Below, in pieces: positions 36,018 through 44,652 of a stretch of DNA of 64,000 nucleotides. Position numbers and translations under genes: made by a program. The notes below the pieces were generated by a model, which saw only the letters and a program-made list of their open reading frames with translations, ran no database searches and had not been told where the DNA came from. Position 1 is the first letter of the stretch. Each line of letters begins with the position of its first letter. The stretch is taken from contig NZ_SLXP01000004.1 in the NCBI RefSeq assembly GCF_004343075.1, positions 34,315 to 98,314 of the forward strand, given 5' to 3'. This DNA comes from Rhodovulum marinum. Its GTDB lineage: Bacteria > Pseudomonadota > Alphaproteobacteria > Rhodobacterales > Rhodobacteraceae.

Positions 36018-36833
36018 TTGCGCAATTATCTTGCGCGGGCGGCGGCCCGATTTGATCGATCCCTTTCAACTGTATGGGCGTTTGGCGTGTTCGAGGATTT
36101 CAACCGGGTTCTGTTCCATCCCTCTACGGTGTTGCTGTGGCTTGGCCTGTCGCTTCTCTTGGCGCTAAGCGGCCCGTTCGGCACCTACGCGGCACCGTTG
36201 CTTGACCGGATGGCGGCCTGGCCGCTCTTGGTGGGGGCCGGGCTGGCCGGGGGTGTCGCGCTGCGCGTTGGGCTGCGCCGGCACCTGCCCGGTTTGGGCC
36301 CATGGCCGCGCGCCGCGGTGAAGGCCGGGGTTCTGGCGGTCGTGTTCGCGCCCTTCGCGCTGCGGCTCACGGCGGGGATGGGACCGGCCGAGGCCCAACG
36401 CGCGGGGGCAATCGCCCTGGCCGAGGCCGCGCTGGTGATCTTTCTTCTGTCGCTGGGGCTGTGTGCGTTGCGCGCGATCCTGGTGCCGCGGGCCACGCCG
36501 GTGGCCGGATCGGAACCGGCCCTCATGGCGCGGTTGCCCGCAGGCCGGCGCGGGCCGCTGATCCGGCTGAGTTCGTCGGATCATTACGTGCGCGTCGTCA
36601 CCGAGAAGGGCAGCAGCGATGTGCTGATCCGGTTCGCCGATGCGATCGCGGAACTGGACGGGGCCGAGGGGCTGCGGGTGCACCGGTCGCATTGGGTGGC
36701 GGCGCGCGCGGTCATCGGGGCCCGCACCGAAAACGGCCGCCTGTTCCTGCGGTTGTGCGACGGGTCCGAGGTGCCGGTCAGCCGCCGCTACCGGCCAGAG
36801 GTCGAGGCGCGCGGCCTTGGCCTGCGCGCATAG
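36018..36833 (+). CDS. Membrane-anchored LytTR-family transcription regulator
   Basis: 271 residues if started at TTG 36018; a GTG at 36087 is possible. The N-terminal half has four hydrophobic segments at about residues 36-51, 63-84, 97-116 and 130-152 (e.g. VLLWLGLSLLLALSG). The C-terminal LytTR domain (about 175-265) has LIRLSSSDHYVRVVTEKGSS, ADAIAELDGAEGLRVHRSHWVA, and VPVSRRYRPEVE. This type is a membrane-bound DNA-binding protein without a kinase partner. The last 56 bases overlap pdeM on the opposite strand. The tandem repeats upstream suggest autoregulation. Confidence 0.85.
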   Translation: MRNYLARAAARFDRSLSTVWAFGVFEDFNRVLFHPSTVLLWLGLSLLLALSGPFGTYAAPLLDRMAAWPLLVGAGLAGGVALRVGLRRHLPGLGPWPRAAVKAGVLAVVFAPFALRLTAGMGPAEAQRAGAIALAEAALVIFLLSLGLCALRAILVPRATPVAGSEPALMARLPAGRRGPLIRLSSSDHYVRVVTEKGSSDVLIRFADAIAELDGAEGLRVHRSHWVAARAVIGARTENGRLFLRLCDGSEVPVSRRYRPEVEARGLGLRA

Positions 36834-37482
36834 GCAGGGCGGTGGCCCGGGGGCCGGTCAGCACCGCCAGGGCCCCGGGCCCCATCAGCCCATCCAGCAC
36901 CGGCGCGTCGGTCGGCAGGCCGCCGGTATAGGCGCCGAAGGCGGGCAGGATGACGCGCGCCGCGTCCAGCAGGAAACAGGGCCGCGCGATGCGCCGCCCG
37001 CCCAAGGTCAGCCGCGCCTTGGGGTGGTAATGGCCCGACACCTCGCCCCGGGCGCCGGGTTCCGCGATATGGCGAAAGGTCAGCGGGCCCTGGGCCAGTT
37101 CGACCAGGTGGGTGCCGGGCAGGCCCGCGGGGCCGGGGTCGTGGTTGCCCGCGATCCAGATCCAGCGCCGCCCGGCCATCAGGCGCAGCAGGCGGTCCTC
37201 GGCGCCTTGGGGCAGGGCGCGGGCGGCCGCGTCGTCGTCGAAACTGTCGCCGAGGCAGACCACGGTCCGCGCATCGGTCGCGGCAATGGCGGATTCCAGC
37301 CGGGCCAGCGTTTCGGCGGTGTCGTAGGGCGGCAACAGCGTGCCGCCGCGCCGGGCCAGGCGTTCCGACTTGCCCAGGTGCAGGTCGGACACCGCCAGCA
37401 GCCCGGCCGCGGGCCAGTGCAGCGCGCCCGAGGGCAGGGCGGCCAGCGGCGCGCCGGACAGGGTGAAATGGTGGGCGGTCAT
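36778..37482 (-). CDS. pdeM: Ligase-associated DNA-damage-response endonuclease PdeM
   Basis: 234 residues, calcineurin-like phosphoesterase. The metal motifs are in order: AVSDLHLGK, VVCLGDSFDDD, WIAGNHDP, and EVSGHYHPKA. PdeM is a DNA-repair-associated phosphoesterase of the cluster that in related genomes also contains an exonuclease, an ATP-dependent ligase and the Lhr helicase. It sits 38 bases downstream of lhr and is probably co-transcribed. It overlaps the LytTR gene by 56 bases, convergently. Confidence 0.9.
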   Translation of the reverse strand: MTAHHFTLSGAPLAALPSGALHWPAAGLLAVSDLHLGKSERLARRGGTLLPPYDTAETLARLESAIAATDARTVVCLGDSFDDDAAARALPQGAEDRLLRLMAGRRWIWIAGNHDPGPAGLPGTHLVELAQGPLTFRHIAEPGARGEVSGHYHPKARLTLGGRRIARPCFLLDAARVILPAFGAYTGGLPTDAPVLDGLMGPGALAVLTGPRATALPMRAGQGRAPRPLAGSGG

Positions 37483-37520
37483 GGCTTGGTGTCCCCCGTT
37501 CCGGGCGGGGGCGCAAGGGG

Positions 37521-39920
37521 TCAGGCCAGCTCCGCCTCGGCCATAAGCCGGTCGGCGGCGGCGTCGATCAGGCGTTGTTCGGCGGCGCCCTTGACGGGGA
37601 TGCGCCCCGCCTCCAGGAACAGCGGCGCGGCGAGCGGCGTGACGCGGGGGCGGCGGATGTGGTCGATGCCGCGGACGCGGGCCAGCATCGCCTCGATCCG
37701 GCCGAAATCGACCAGCCCCTTCATCGCCTCTTCGCGGGTGATCTCCAGCATCAGGTGGCCGGGGTCGTATTTCATCAGCGTGTCATACAGGATGTCGGAC
37801 GAAAACGTGGCCTGCCGCCCGGTCTTGCGGCGGCCGGGCAGGTTGCGTTCGATCAGCCCGGCGATGACGGCCGATGTTCGAAAAGTGCGCTTCATCACCG
37901 CGTTCCCGGCCAGCCAATCGTCGAAAGCACTGCGCAGCCCGTTCGAATCCAGCAAGTCCGCAGGCGCCGTCACCTCGTCCAGGCCCCAGATCAGCGTGGC
38001 ATAATCCGTCGAGACGAAGCCCAGCGGCGCCAGCCCCGCCGCCTCCATCCGCTGCGTCACCAGCAGGCCCAGCGTTTGCTGCGCGTTGCGGCCGGCGAAG
38101 CCGTAGATGCACAGGTGCTGGCGGCCGTCCTGGGGGAAGGTCTCGACCAGCAGCCGGTCACGTTCGGGCAGGCGCGAGACCTGGCGTTGCAACGCCAGCC
38201 ATTCCGCGGTGTGGGCGGGCAGATCGGGCCAGTCGCCTTGGCGGAACATGGTCAGGATGCGGTCGGACAGCCGGGTGGAGGTGGCGAACTTGGTGCCCGC
38301 GAAAACGGCGATCTTGGGCTCGCGCCCGGGGCTGCGGCTGACCTCGACGACCATTTCGCGCAGGGATTCATAGCGCACGACCTGCCCGCCGATCAAAAAG
38401 GTGTCGCCCGGCGTCAGCGTGGCGGCGAAGGCTTCCTCGACCTCGCCCAAGGGCGCGCCGCCGCGGGCGGGTTTCATCCGCACCTTGAGCGTTTCTTCCT
38501 CGACGATGGTGCCCAGGTTCATGCGGATCGCGCGGGCGCTGCGCGGATCGCGCAGGGCCCAGCGCCCGTCCGGGGCCTGTTTCAGCCGCTGCCAGCGGTC
38601 ATAGGCCCGAAGCGCATAGCCCCCCGTGGCCGCGAAATCGAGGCAGGCGTCGAACCGGGCGTGGGTCAGCCCGGCATAAGGGCCCGCCGTCGTGACCTCG
38701 GCGAACAGGGCGCCCGCGTCGAACGGCCCGGCGCAGGCGGTCGCCAGGATGTGCTGGCACAGCACGTCGCCCGGACCGGGGCCGCGCGGCTCGCCGTCCA
38801 GGTCCTGTTCGCGCACCGCCTGCAGGGCCGCGACGCATTCCACCACCTCGAACCGGTTCGCGGGCACCAGAAGCGCCTTGGACGGCGCGTTGTAGCGATG
38901 GTTCGCCCGCCCGATCCGCTGGACCAGCCGTTTCACGTTCTTGGGTGCGCCCACCTGGATCACCAGGTCCACGTCGCCCCAGTCGATGCCGAGGTCCAGC
39001 GAGCCGGTGCAGACCACTGCGCGCAGGCTGCCCGCGGCCATCGCGGTTTCCACCTTTTCACGCGCCTCGCGCGACAGGCTGCCATGGTGAATGGCGATGG
39101 GCAGGCCGGTTTCGTTCGCCATCCACAGGTCGCGAAAGAACAGTTCGGCCTGCGCGCGGGTGTTGTGAAAGATCAGCGTGGTGCGGTGGCGCGCGACCTG
39201 GTCCAGCACGGCGGGGATGGCGTAGCGGCCCCCGCCACCGGCCCAGGGGGGCGGGGTGTCGGTTTCCAGCATGGCGATGTCGGGCGCGGGGCCGGGATCG
39301 GCGGTCAGGATCTCGCAACTGTCGGGGTGTCGGGCAAGAAACCGGGCCAGCGCGGGCGGATCCTCGACCGTGGCCGACAGCCCCACGCGGCGCAAACCGG
39401 GGCAAAGCGTCGACAGCCGCGCCAGACCCAGCATCAGCTGGTCGCCGCGTTTCGAGTCGGCCAGCGCGTGGATCTCGTCGACGATCACGCGCTTCAGCCC
39501 GGCAAAGATGCGCGGCGCATCCTCGTAGGAGAGGAGCAACGCCAGGCTTTCGGGGGTGGTCAGCAGGATATGGGGCGGGTCGGCGCGCTGTCGCCGCCGC
39601 GCGGTGGAGGAGGTGTCGCCGGTGCGGTCCTCGACCCGCACGGGCAGGCCCATTTCCTCGATCGGCGTGCGCAGGTTGCGGCGGATGTCGGCGGTCAGCG
39701 CCTTGAGTGGCGAAATGTAGAGCGTGTGCAAGCCCGGGGCCGGATTCGCCGCGATTTCGGCCAGTGAAGGCAGGAATCCTGCAAGTGTCTTGCCGCCCCC
39801 CGTGGGCGCGATCAGCAACAGCGCGGGCGCGCCTGCACGCTCCAGCATCGCGCGCTGGTGGGGGTGGACCGTCCAGCCGCGCGCGGCGAACCAGCTTTCG
39901 AAGGGGTCGGGCATCCGCAT
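37521..39920 (-). CDS. Ligase-associated DEXH-box helicase (Lhr-like)
   Basis: 799 residues. Motif I is IAPTGGGKTLAG, motif II VDEIHALAD, motif III GLSATVED, and motif VI RLVQRIGRANHRYN. The C-terminal DUF4942/Lhr-core domain follows from about residue 440. The family is a 3'-5' DNA helicase expressed with DNA ligase and PdeM in a damage-response cluster. Here the upstream neighbour is dtd, and the ligase and exonuclease genes that normally complete the set are missing. It runs 40 bases from dtd. Confidence 0.92.
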   Translation of the reverse strand: MRMPDPFESWFAARGWTVHPHQRAMLERAGAPALLLIAPTGGGKTLAGFLPSLAEIAANPAPGLHTLYISPLKALTADIRRNLRTPIEEMGLPVRVEDRTGDTSSTARRRQRADPPHILLTTPESLALLLSYEDAPRIFAGLKRVIVDEIHALADSKRGDQLMLGLARLSTLCPGLRRVGLSATVEDPPALARFLARHPDSCEILTADPGPAPDIAMLETDTPPPWAGGGGRYAIPAVLDQVARHRTTLIFHNTRAQAELFFRDLWMANETGLPIAIHHGSLSREAREKVETAMAAGSLRAVVCTGSLDLGIDWGDVDLVIQVGAPKNVKRLVQRIGRANHRYNAPSKALLVPANRFEVVECVAALQAVREQDLDGEPRGPGPGDVLCQHILATACAGPFDAGALFAEVTTAGPYAGLTHARFDACLDFAATGGYALRAYDRWQRLKQAPDGRWALRDPRSARAIRMNLGTIVEEETLKVRMKPARGGAPLGEVEEAFAATLTPGDTFLIGGQVVRYESLREMVVEVSRSPGREPKIAVFAGTKFATSTRLSDRILTMFRQGDWPDLPAHTAEWLALQRQVSRLPERDRLLVETFPQDGRQHLCIYGFAGRNAQQTLGLLVTQRMEAAGLAPLGFVSTDYATLIWGLDEVTAPADLLDSNGLRSAFDDWLAGNAVMKRTFRTSAVIAGLIERNLPGRRKTGRQATFSSDILYDTLMKYDPGHLMLEITREEAMKGLVDFGRIEAMLARVRGIDHIRRPRVTPLAAPLFLEAGRIPVKGAAEQRLIDAAADRLMAEAELA

Positions 39921-39961
39921 GGGCAGGATGTAGCGCAGGCCGCGGGGGTTTACACGGGGGC

Positions 39962-40399
39962 TCAGGCCTCGATCCAGATGGTCACGGGGCCGTCATTGAC
40001 CAGCGACACCTTCATGTCGGCGCCGAAGCGGCCGGTTTCGACCCGGATGCCCTGGCCGGCCAGCGCCCGGGTGAAATGCTGATACAGGCGTTCGCCCTCG
40101 GCGGGTGGGGCAGCGGCGGAGAAACCGGGGCGATTGCCGCGCGAGGTGTCGGCGGCCAGCGTGAACTGGCTGACCACCAGCGCCGCCCCGCCGGTATCCA
40201 GCAGCGACAGGTTCATCTTGTCCGCGTCGTCGCGGAAGATGCGCATGCGCGCGATGCGCTGGGCCAGTTTCTCTGCCTGCGGTTCGCCATCGCCCGCCAT
40301 GGCGCAGACCAGGATCATCAACCCCGGGCCGATTTCGCCGATCGTCTCGCCATCGACGCGCACGGCGGCCTGCGACACGCGCTGGACAAGGGCCCTCAT
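39962..40399 (-). CDS. dtd: D-aminoacyl-tRNA deacylase
   Basis: Hydrolyses D-amino acids from tRNA. 145 residues, the normal size. [17 protein letters not shown] at the start, [20 protein letters not shown] with the SQxT motif, and [13 protein letters not shown] at the end are all DTD family signatures, including the cross-subunit Gly-cisPro pair in NRPGF. The start codon overlaps the stop of the PfkB gene (ATGA), so it is translated from the same transcript. Confidence 0.95.
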   Translation of the reverse strand: MRALVQRVSQAAVRVDGETIGEIGPGLMILVCAMAGDGEPQAEKLAQRIARMRIFRDDADKMNLSLLDTGGAALVVSQFTLAADTSRGNRPGFSAAAPPAEGERLYQHFTRALAGQGIRVETGRFGADMKVSLVNDGPVTIWIEA

Positions 40400-41319
40400 G
40401 CCAGTTCCTCGCGCCAGGGCGGGTTGGCGCCCGCGCGGGAAACGGTGATCGCGGCGGCCCGGGCGGCCAGGTCCAGCGCGCCCACCAGCGCGGCATGGGA
40501 CAGGCAATCGAGGCCCGGTTTCGACAGGTGCCCGCCCGCCCGAAGCGCGGCCAGTATCCCGGCGTTGAACGTGTCGCCCGCGCCGACGGTATCGACCAGC
40601 TCGGCCGGGCGCGCGGCGATTTCGGCCCGGGCGGCGGTGCCGAAGGCCAGCGCGCCGCGCCCGCCCCGGGTCAGCAGGACAAGCCGCGGCCCGCGCTTCA
40701 GCAGTCCGGCGGCCAGCGCCGCCGCATCGCCCGGACCCAACAGCCAGTGCAGATCCTCGTCCGACAGCTTGACGATATCTGCGGCGGCGATCATCCGGTC
40801 CAGCCGGGCGCGGTAGGCGGGTTCGTCGGCGATGAAGCCGGGGCGGATGTTGGGGTCGAGCATCGTCACGCGGCCGTGCGCCTCGCGCAGCATCAACGCC
40901 TCGTAGGCCGCGCCGCAGGGCTCGACCGCCAGCGAGATGCCGCCGAAGAACAGCGCCGTGACGGTGTCGGGCAGGGCGGGCAGGTCGGCCGGGCTCAGCA
41001 TGCGCCCGGCGGTGTTCTCGTCGTAGAAGGCATAGGAGGCCTGCCCGTCGTTCAGCGTCACGAAGGCCAGCGTGGTGGGCCGGGCCGACCGCGCGGCAAG
41101 CCGCGCGTCCACCCCCGAGGCGGTCAGCGCCCCGTCGAGCATCCGCCCGAACAGGTCGGTCGACAGCCCCGAGAAGAACCCCGTCTTCGCCCCCAGCCGG
41201 CCCAGCGCGATCGCGGTGTTGAACACCGCACCGCCCGCATGCGGCGCAAAGGCGGGTTCGCCCTGCGCCGTGTGCCGGGGCAGCATGTCGATCAGGGCCT
41301 CGCCCGCGCAAAGGATCAT
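40396..41319 (-). CDS. PfkB-family sugar kinase (fructokinase-like)
   Basis: 307 residues, ribokinase fold. It starts [13 protein letters not shown] (the fructokinase-type start), has [15 protein letters not shown], and the active-site [15 protein letters not shown] with the catalytic aspartate in GAGDTF. The likely substrate is fructose; no sugar transporter or isomerase is adjacent. It is the first gene of a short operon with dtd, divergent from hsp20. Confidence 0.88.
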   Translation of the reverse strand: MILCAGEALIDMLPRHTAQGEPAFAPHAGGAVFNTAIALGRLGAKTGFFSGLSTDLFGRMLDGALTASGVDARLAARSARPTTLAFVTLNDGQASYAFYDENTAGRMLSPADLPALPDTVTALFFGGISLAVEPCGAAYEALMLREAHGRVTMLDPNIRPGFIADEPAYRARLDRMIAAADIVKLSDEDLHWLLGPGDAAALAAGLLKRGPRLVLLTRGGRGALAFGTAARAEIAARPAELVDTVGAGDTFNAGILAALRAGGHLSKPGLDCLSHAALVGALDLAARAAAITVSRAGANPPWREELA

Positions 41320-41469
41320 CTGCCTCGCCTTTCGTTCGGTTCCCCGACCATTACCCGCCCGGGGGGCGGGCTGCCAAGCCCGCAGCCGCCTTGACGGGCG
41401 TCAACGACAGGGCGCGGGGCCTGCGGCATGATCGGGCCATCGCAACTTTCCATGTGAGGGGAGGTCGAG

Positions 41470-41889
41470 ATGGTCGAAAAATCCCACAGCGCGGGCTTTT
41501 GGCCCTCGCTTTACGAACCGTTCCGGGGCCTGGGGTCGCGGGTGGCGGACTGGTTCGCACCGGCGTCCGAGGCGTCGGTCGACGAGGGCGGCTATCGCAT
41601 CCGGATGGAACTGCCCGGGGTCGCGGAAAAGGACATCAAGGTGTCGCTGGATGACGGGGTGGTGACGGTCACCGGCGAAAAGCAGTCCAGCCGCGAGGAA
41701 ACCGGCGAGACCTGGTATTTCAGCGAACGCGAATACGGGTCGTTCTCGCGCAGTTTCCGGCTGCCGCCCGATGCCGACGGCAAGGCGGTCAAGGCGGAAC
41801 TGAAGGACGGGGTGCTGACCATCGGCGTCGGCAAAAAGGCTCCGTCAGAGTCGGGCTGCGGGACCGAGATCCCGATCGCCAAGGGCTGA
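41470..41889 (+). CDS. Hsp20/alpha-crystallin small heat-shock protein
   Basis: 139 residues. The alpha-crystallin domain at about 36-128 shows YRIRMELPGVAEKDIKVSL, VTVTGEKQSSREETGE, RSFRLPPDADGKAVKAELKD and GVLTIGVGKK, with the conserved AxLKDGVLxI core. The N-terminal FWPSLYEPFRGLGSRV is the short substrate arm. It holds unfolded proteins during stress. GGGGAGG lies upstream of the ATG. The 41-residue ORF converges on it from downstream. Confidence 0.93.
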   Translation: MVEKSHSAGFWPSLYEPFRGLGSRVADWFAPASEASVDEGGYRIRMELPGVAEKDIKVSLDDGVVTVTGEKQSSREETGETWYFSEREYGSFSRSFRLPPDADGKAVKAELKDGVLTIGVGKKAPSESGCGTEIPIAKG

Positions 41890-41944
41890 GGCGGGGACAT
41901 GGTCGCGGGGGCGGAGGCGCCCCCGCGATCCGGTGGGCGCGCAA

Positions 41945-42070
41945 TCAGGCGGCCTGCTTCTCGCGATGGCCGAGTTCGCGCATCAGGGTCTTGGCGGCGA
42001 GCGTCATGCCCGCGGCTTGCAGGTCTTCGATGCGGCGTTTCAGTTCTTCGTCGGTCATGCTGGGGCGCAT
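41945..42070 (-). CDS. Small charged protein of unknown function (41 aa)
   Basis: MRPSMTDEELKRRIEDLQAA followed by a helix and ELGHREKQAA at the end. It looks like a single long amphipathic helix. A strong ribosome site (AAAGGAG) lies seven bases before the ATG at 42070. It is convergent with hsp20, 55 bases from its stop. I think it is real because of the ribosome site and composition, but no homologue is recognised. 42071-42294 to its right holds nothing else I can identify. Confidence 0.55.
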   Translation of the reverse strand: MRPSMTDEELKRRIEDLQAAGMTLAAKTLMRELGHREKQAA

Positions 42071-42294
42071 GGGCTGCTCCTTTCTTCAGGTCTTGGTCGG
42101 ACACCGGGAAAACGGCCCGCGGGCGGCGCCCCATCGGGGGGCGCGCAAGGCGGGGATCCTGGCGAACGAAACCGGGGCGGCGCGCGTGACACGGCCATAC
42201 GGGCCCCGGGACCGGTGATGCGCGCCAAGGGGCGCGGCGTTCCGGTCGGACCCCTGAAATATCGCCCGGGGGCGCGGGAAATCAACCCCTTGGG

Positions 42295-43434
42295 CTATTG
42301 CCACTCGATGGCGAGGGCGCCCTCTTGCTGGCCCAGCGCGGCCAGATAGCCCACCGCGGCGGCCAGCAGCAGCCCCAGGATCACTGCCAGCGCGATCTTC
42401 CAGGCCGACCAGGGCCGTTCGCCCTGCACCCGGCCGGTGCGCCCGTTCACGACGAAACGGTAGGTGCGCCCGCGATACTTGTAGGCGGCCAGCCAGACGG
42501 GCAGCAGCACATGTTTGAAGGTCACGTCGGAGACCTGGGTTTGCAGCCTGTCGATACGCTGGCGGTCGCCGCCGATGTCGAATTTCACGTCGCGCCGGAT
42601 CGCCCGGTCCATGATCGCGCGCGCCTCGGCGAACCCTTCGTCCAAGCCCACCGTGTAGCCCTCGGCGCGGAACCCGGCGAGGTATTCGGGCCGGTAGGGG
42701 TCCAGTTCCGACAGGTCCCAGGGTTGCAGGGCGTCGGTATAGCGCTTGGGCAGGCTGGTGGTGGCCAGCACCAGGATATCGTCGAAGGCGCGCGCCACCC
42801 GGCCCGAGACCGGCGCCCAGCGCACCTTTTGCACCTGCACGCGCTGGGGCTTGCCGTCGCGCATCACGGTGCGGGTTTCGTGATAGACGGTGCCGCGCGC
42901 GCCGGAATAGCGGCTGTGGGTGGCGGCGTCGTAGGTCCAGTAGGGGACATAGATGCCGTCCATCCGGCGGCCCTTGCGCGCGTAGTCCTTGAGGCCGTTG
43001 GGCGCGAACCACAACCGGCCCAGCCAGTCGGTCATCGCGGTGTGGGCATCGCGTTCCTCGAGCGCGAAGGGCAGAACGCCCTGCGGCTTGATCCGGCGCT
43101 GGGCCCCGGTGTCGGTGACGACGGGGGTGGCGCAGAACGGGCATTCGGTGGCGTGCCGGTCGGCCGCCATCTCGAATTCCGCGCCGCAATTGGGGCATTT
43201 CAGGCGCCGCACCTCCTCCATCTCGGTGTCGGGCAGCGCGGTTTCCAGGCCGGCGCGGAAGTCGAGCTCGGCCAGGCCCCCGGCCCAAGGGCCGGGATCG
43301 TCGATCGGTTCGGCATGGCCGCAATGGTCGCAGACCAGACGCCCCTGGGCGGGGGCAAAGCGCAGGTCGGCGCCGCATTGGTCACACGGAAAGCGGTGTT
43401 CGGCGGGCGCGGGCGGGGGCGCGGTGTCGGGCAT
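42295..43434 (-). CDS. Zinc-ribbon membrane protein (TFIIB-type finger)
   Basis: 379 residues. Two rubredoxin-like zinc ribbons lie near the N-terminus: CDQCGADLRF...CDHCG (about 17-39) and CPNCGAEFEM...CPFCATP (about 80-104). A central domain with VPYWTYDAATHSRYSG follows, then one transmembrane helix near the C-terminus (LAVILGLLLAAAVGYLAALG). Similar proteins are misannotated as PriA/helicase. In Bacillus subtilis a zinc-ribbon, membrane and SPFH set (YdjGHI) recruits PspA to membranes, so a membrane-stress role is plausible. It is next to the SPFH gene, 21 bases away. Confidence 0.82.
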   Translation of the reverse strand: MPDTAPPPAPAEHRFPCDQCGADLRFAPAQGRLVCDHCGHAEPIDDPGPWAGGLAELDFRAGLETALPDTEMEEVRRLKCPNCGAEFEMAADRHATECPFCATPVVTDTGAQRRIKPQGVLPFALEERDAHTAMTDWLGRLWFAPNGLKDYARKGRRMDGIYVPYWTYDAATHSRYSGARGTVYHETRTVMRDGKPQRVQVQKVRWAPVSGRVARAFDDILVLATTSLPKRYTDALQPWDLSELDPYRPEYLAGFRAEGYTVGLDEGFAEARAIMDRAIRRDVKFDIGGDRQRIDRLQTQVSDVTFKHVLLPVWLAAYKYRGRTYRFVVNGRTGRVQGERPWSAWKIALAVILGLLLAAAVGYLAALGQQEGALAIEWQ

Positions 43435-43455
43435 GGGGGCGCCTTTGGCGGGGCG

Positions 43456-44553
43456 TCAGGCCCCGGGCGGCGGGGGCGGGGGCGCGACGGTGAAAAGCTG
43501 GGCGAGCTCGGTGATGTCTTCGGCGCGTTTCCAGCCGTCCTGCCCGGCGGTCCAGACGAAGGTGTCGCGCCCCAGGCTGCCCTCGGCGGCCATCCGGCCG
43601 AGCGCGGCCTTGGAAAACGGCCCGCGCGTCTGGCCCTTTTCGGCGATGTGCCAGACATGTTCGACGGGGAGCGGCGGCGGGGTGGGGGCCGCGCCCCAGG
43701 GGCCGGGCTGGGCCATCTGCGCGCCCATCGCCATGCCCATGCCCGCGCCCAGCCCCGCGGCCATGCCGCCGCCGGCGGGGGCCTGCGCGGCCTCGGTCAT
43801 CGTTTCGGCCGCGGAATATTGCATGAAACGGCCCAGATCGCCGGCGATTCCCATCGAGGTCCGCTTGTCCAGCGCCTTTTCCACCGCGGGGGGCAGGCTG
43901 ATGTTCTCGATGTAGAATTCGGGCAGGGTCAGGCCGTAGGCCGCGAGCGGTTTCGACACCTCGGTGGCGATCAGGCGGCCCAGGTCCGCGGTGTTGGCCG
44001 CCATGTCCAGCACCGGGATGCCCGAGCGCGCGATCACCCGGCTGACTTCCTGCACGATGATGTTGCGGATCTGGAAGGCGATCTCGTCCATGGTGAACTC
44101 GCCGTCGGTGCCGACGATTTCCACCAGGAACCGCGCGGGGTCGGTCACGCGGATCGAATAGGTGCCATAGGCGCGCAGCCGGGTTGGGCCGAATTCCGGG
44201 TCGCGCAGCATGATCGGGTTCTTGGTGCCCCATTTCAGGTCGGTGAACCGCGTCGTGTTGACGAAGTAGATTTCCGACTTGAAGGGCGATTTGAACCCGT
44301 GATCCCAGTGCTGCAGCGTGGTCAGCACCGGCATGTTGTTGGTTTCCAGCATGTAGAGGCCGGGGGTGAAGACGTCGGCCAGCTGGCCCTCGTGGACGAA
44401 GACGGCGGCCTGGCCTTCGCGCACGGTCAGCTTGGCGCCGTACTTGATCTCGTGGCCCTCGCGTTCGAACCGCCAGACCATGGTGTCGCGGGTGTCGTCG
44501 GTCCAGTGGATGACGTCGATGAACTCGCCGGACAGAAAGTCGAAGATGCCCAT
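43456..44553 (-). CDS. SPFH-domain protein with C-terminal GYF_2 domain
   Basis: 365 residues. The SPFH/band-7 part spans about 25-250 (KLTVREGQAAVFVHEGQLAD, KSEIYFVNTTRFTDLKWGT, and EIVGTDGEFTMDEIAFQIR). A Gly/Ala/Met-rich hinge at about 255-290 leads to a GYF_2 (DUF4339) domain at about 302-350 with VWHIAEKGQTRGPFSKAALG and VWTAGQDGWKRAEDI. It has no signal peptide or obvious membrane helix. Such virion-core-annotated SPFH proteins may scaffold membranes. Its neighbours are the zinc-ribbon membrane protein and the TelA/XpaC group. Confidence 0.85.
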   Translation of the reverse strand: MGIFDFLSGEFIDVIHWTDDTRDTMVWRFEREGHEIKYGAKLTVREGQAAVFVHEGQLADVFTPGLYMLETNNMPVLTTLQHWDHGFKSPFKSEIYFVNTTRFTDLKWGTKNPIMLRDPEFGPTRLRAYGTYSIRVTDPARFLVEIVGTDGEFTMDEIAFQIRNIIVQEVSRVIARSGIPVLDMAANTADLGRLIATEVSKPLAAYGLTLPEFYIENISLPPAVEKALDKRTSMGIAGDLGRFMQYSAAETMTEAAQAPAGGGMAAGLGAGMGMAMGAQMAQPGPWGAAPTPPPLPVEHVWHIAEKGQTRGPFSKAALGRMAAEGSLGRDTFVWTAGQDGWKRAEDITELAQLFTVAPPPPPPGA

Positions 44554-44652
44554 GGGGTCGGTCCTCCGGTTCGGGTCTGTGGATCGGGCCTCTGGATCGT
44601 GCCGGGGCGAGTATAGCCCGCCCCCGGGGCCCGGGTCACGCGTGGATGGGGC

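Noticed and set aside
42295..43434. PriA/replication helicase
   Set aside because: Such proteins are often labelled so, but there is no helicase motif. The zinc ribbons and one membrane helix define a different protein.
42298..44616. 772-codon plus-strand frame across the zinc-ribbon and SPFH genes
   Set aside because: Antisense of two genes with clear domains on the minus strand.
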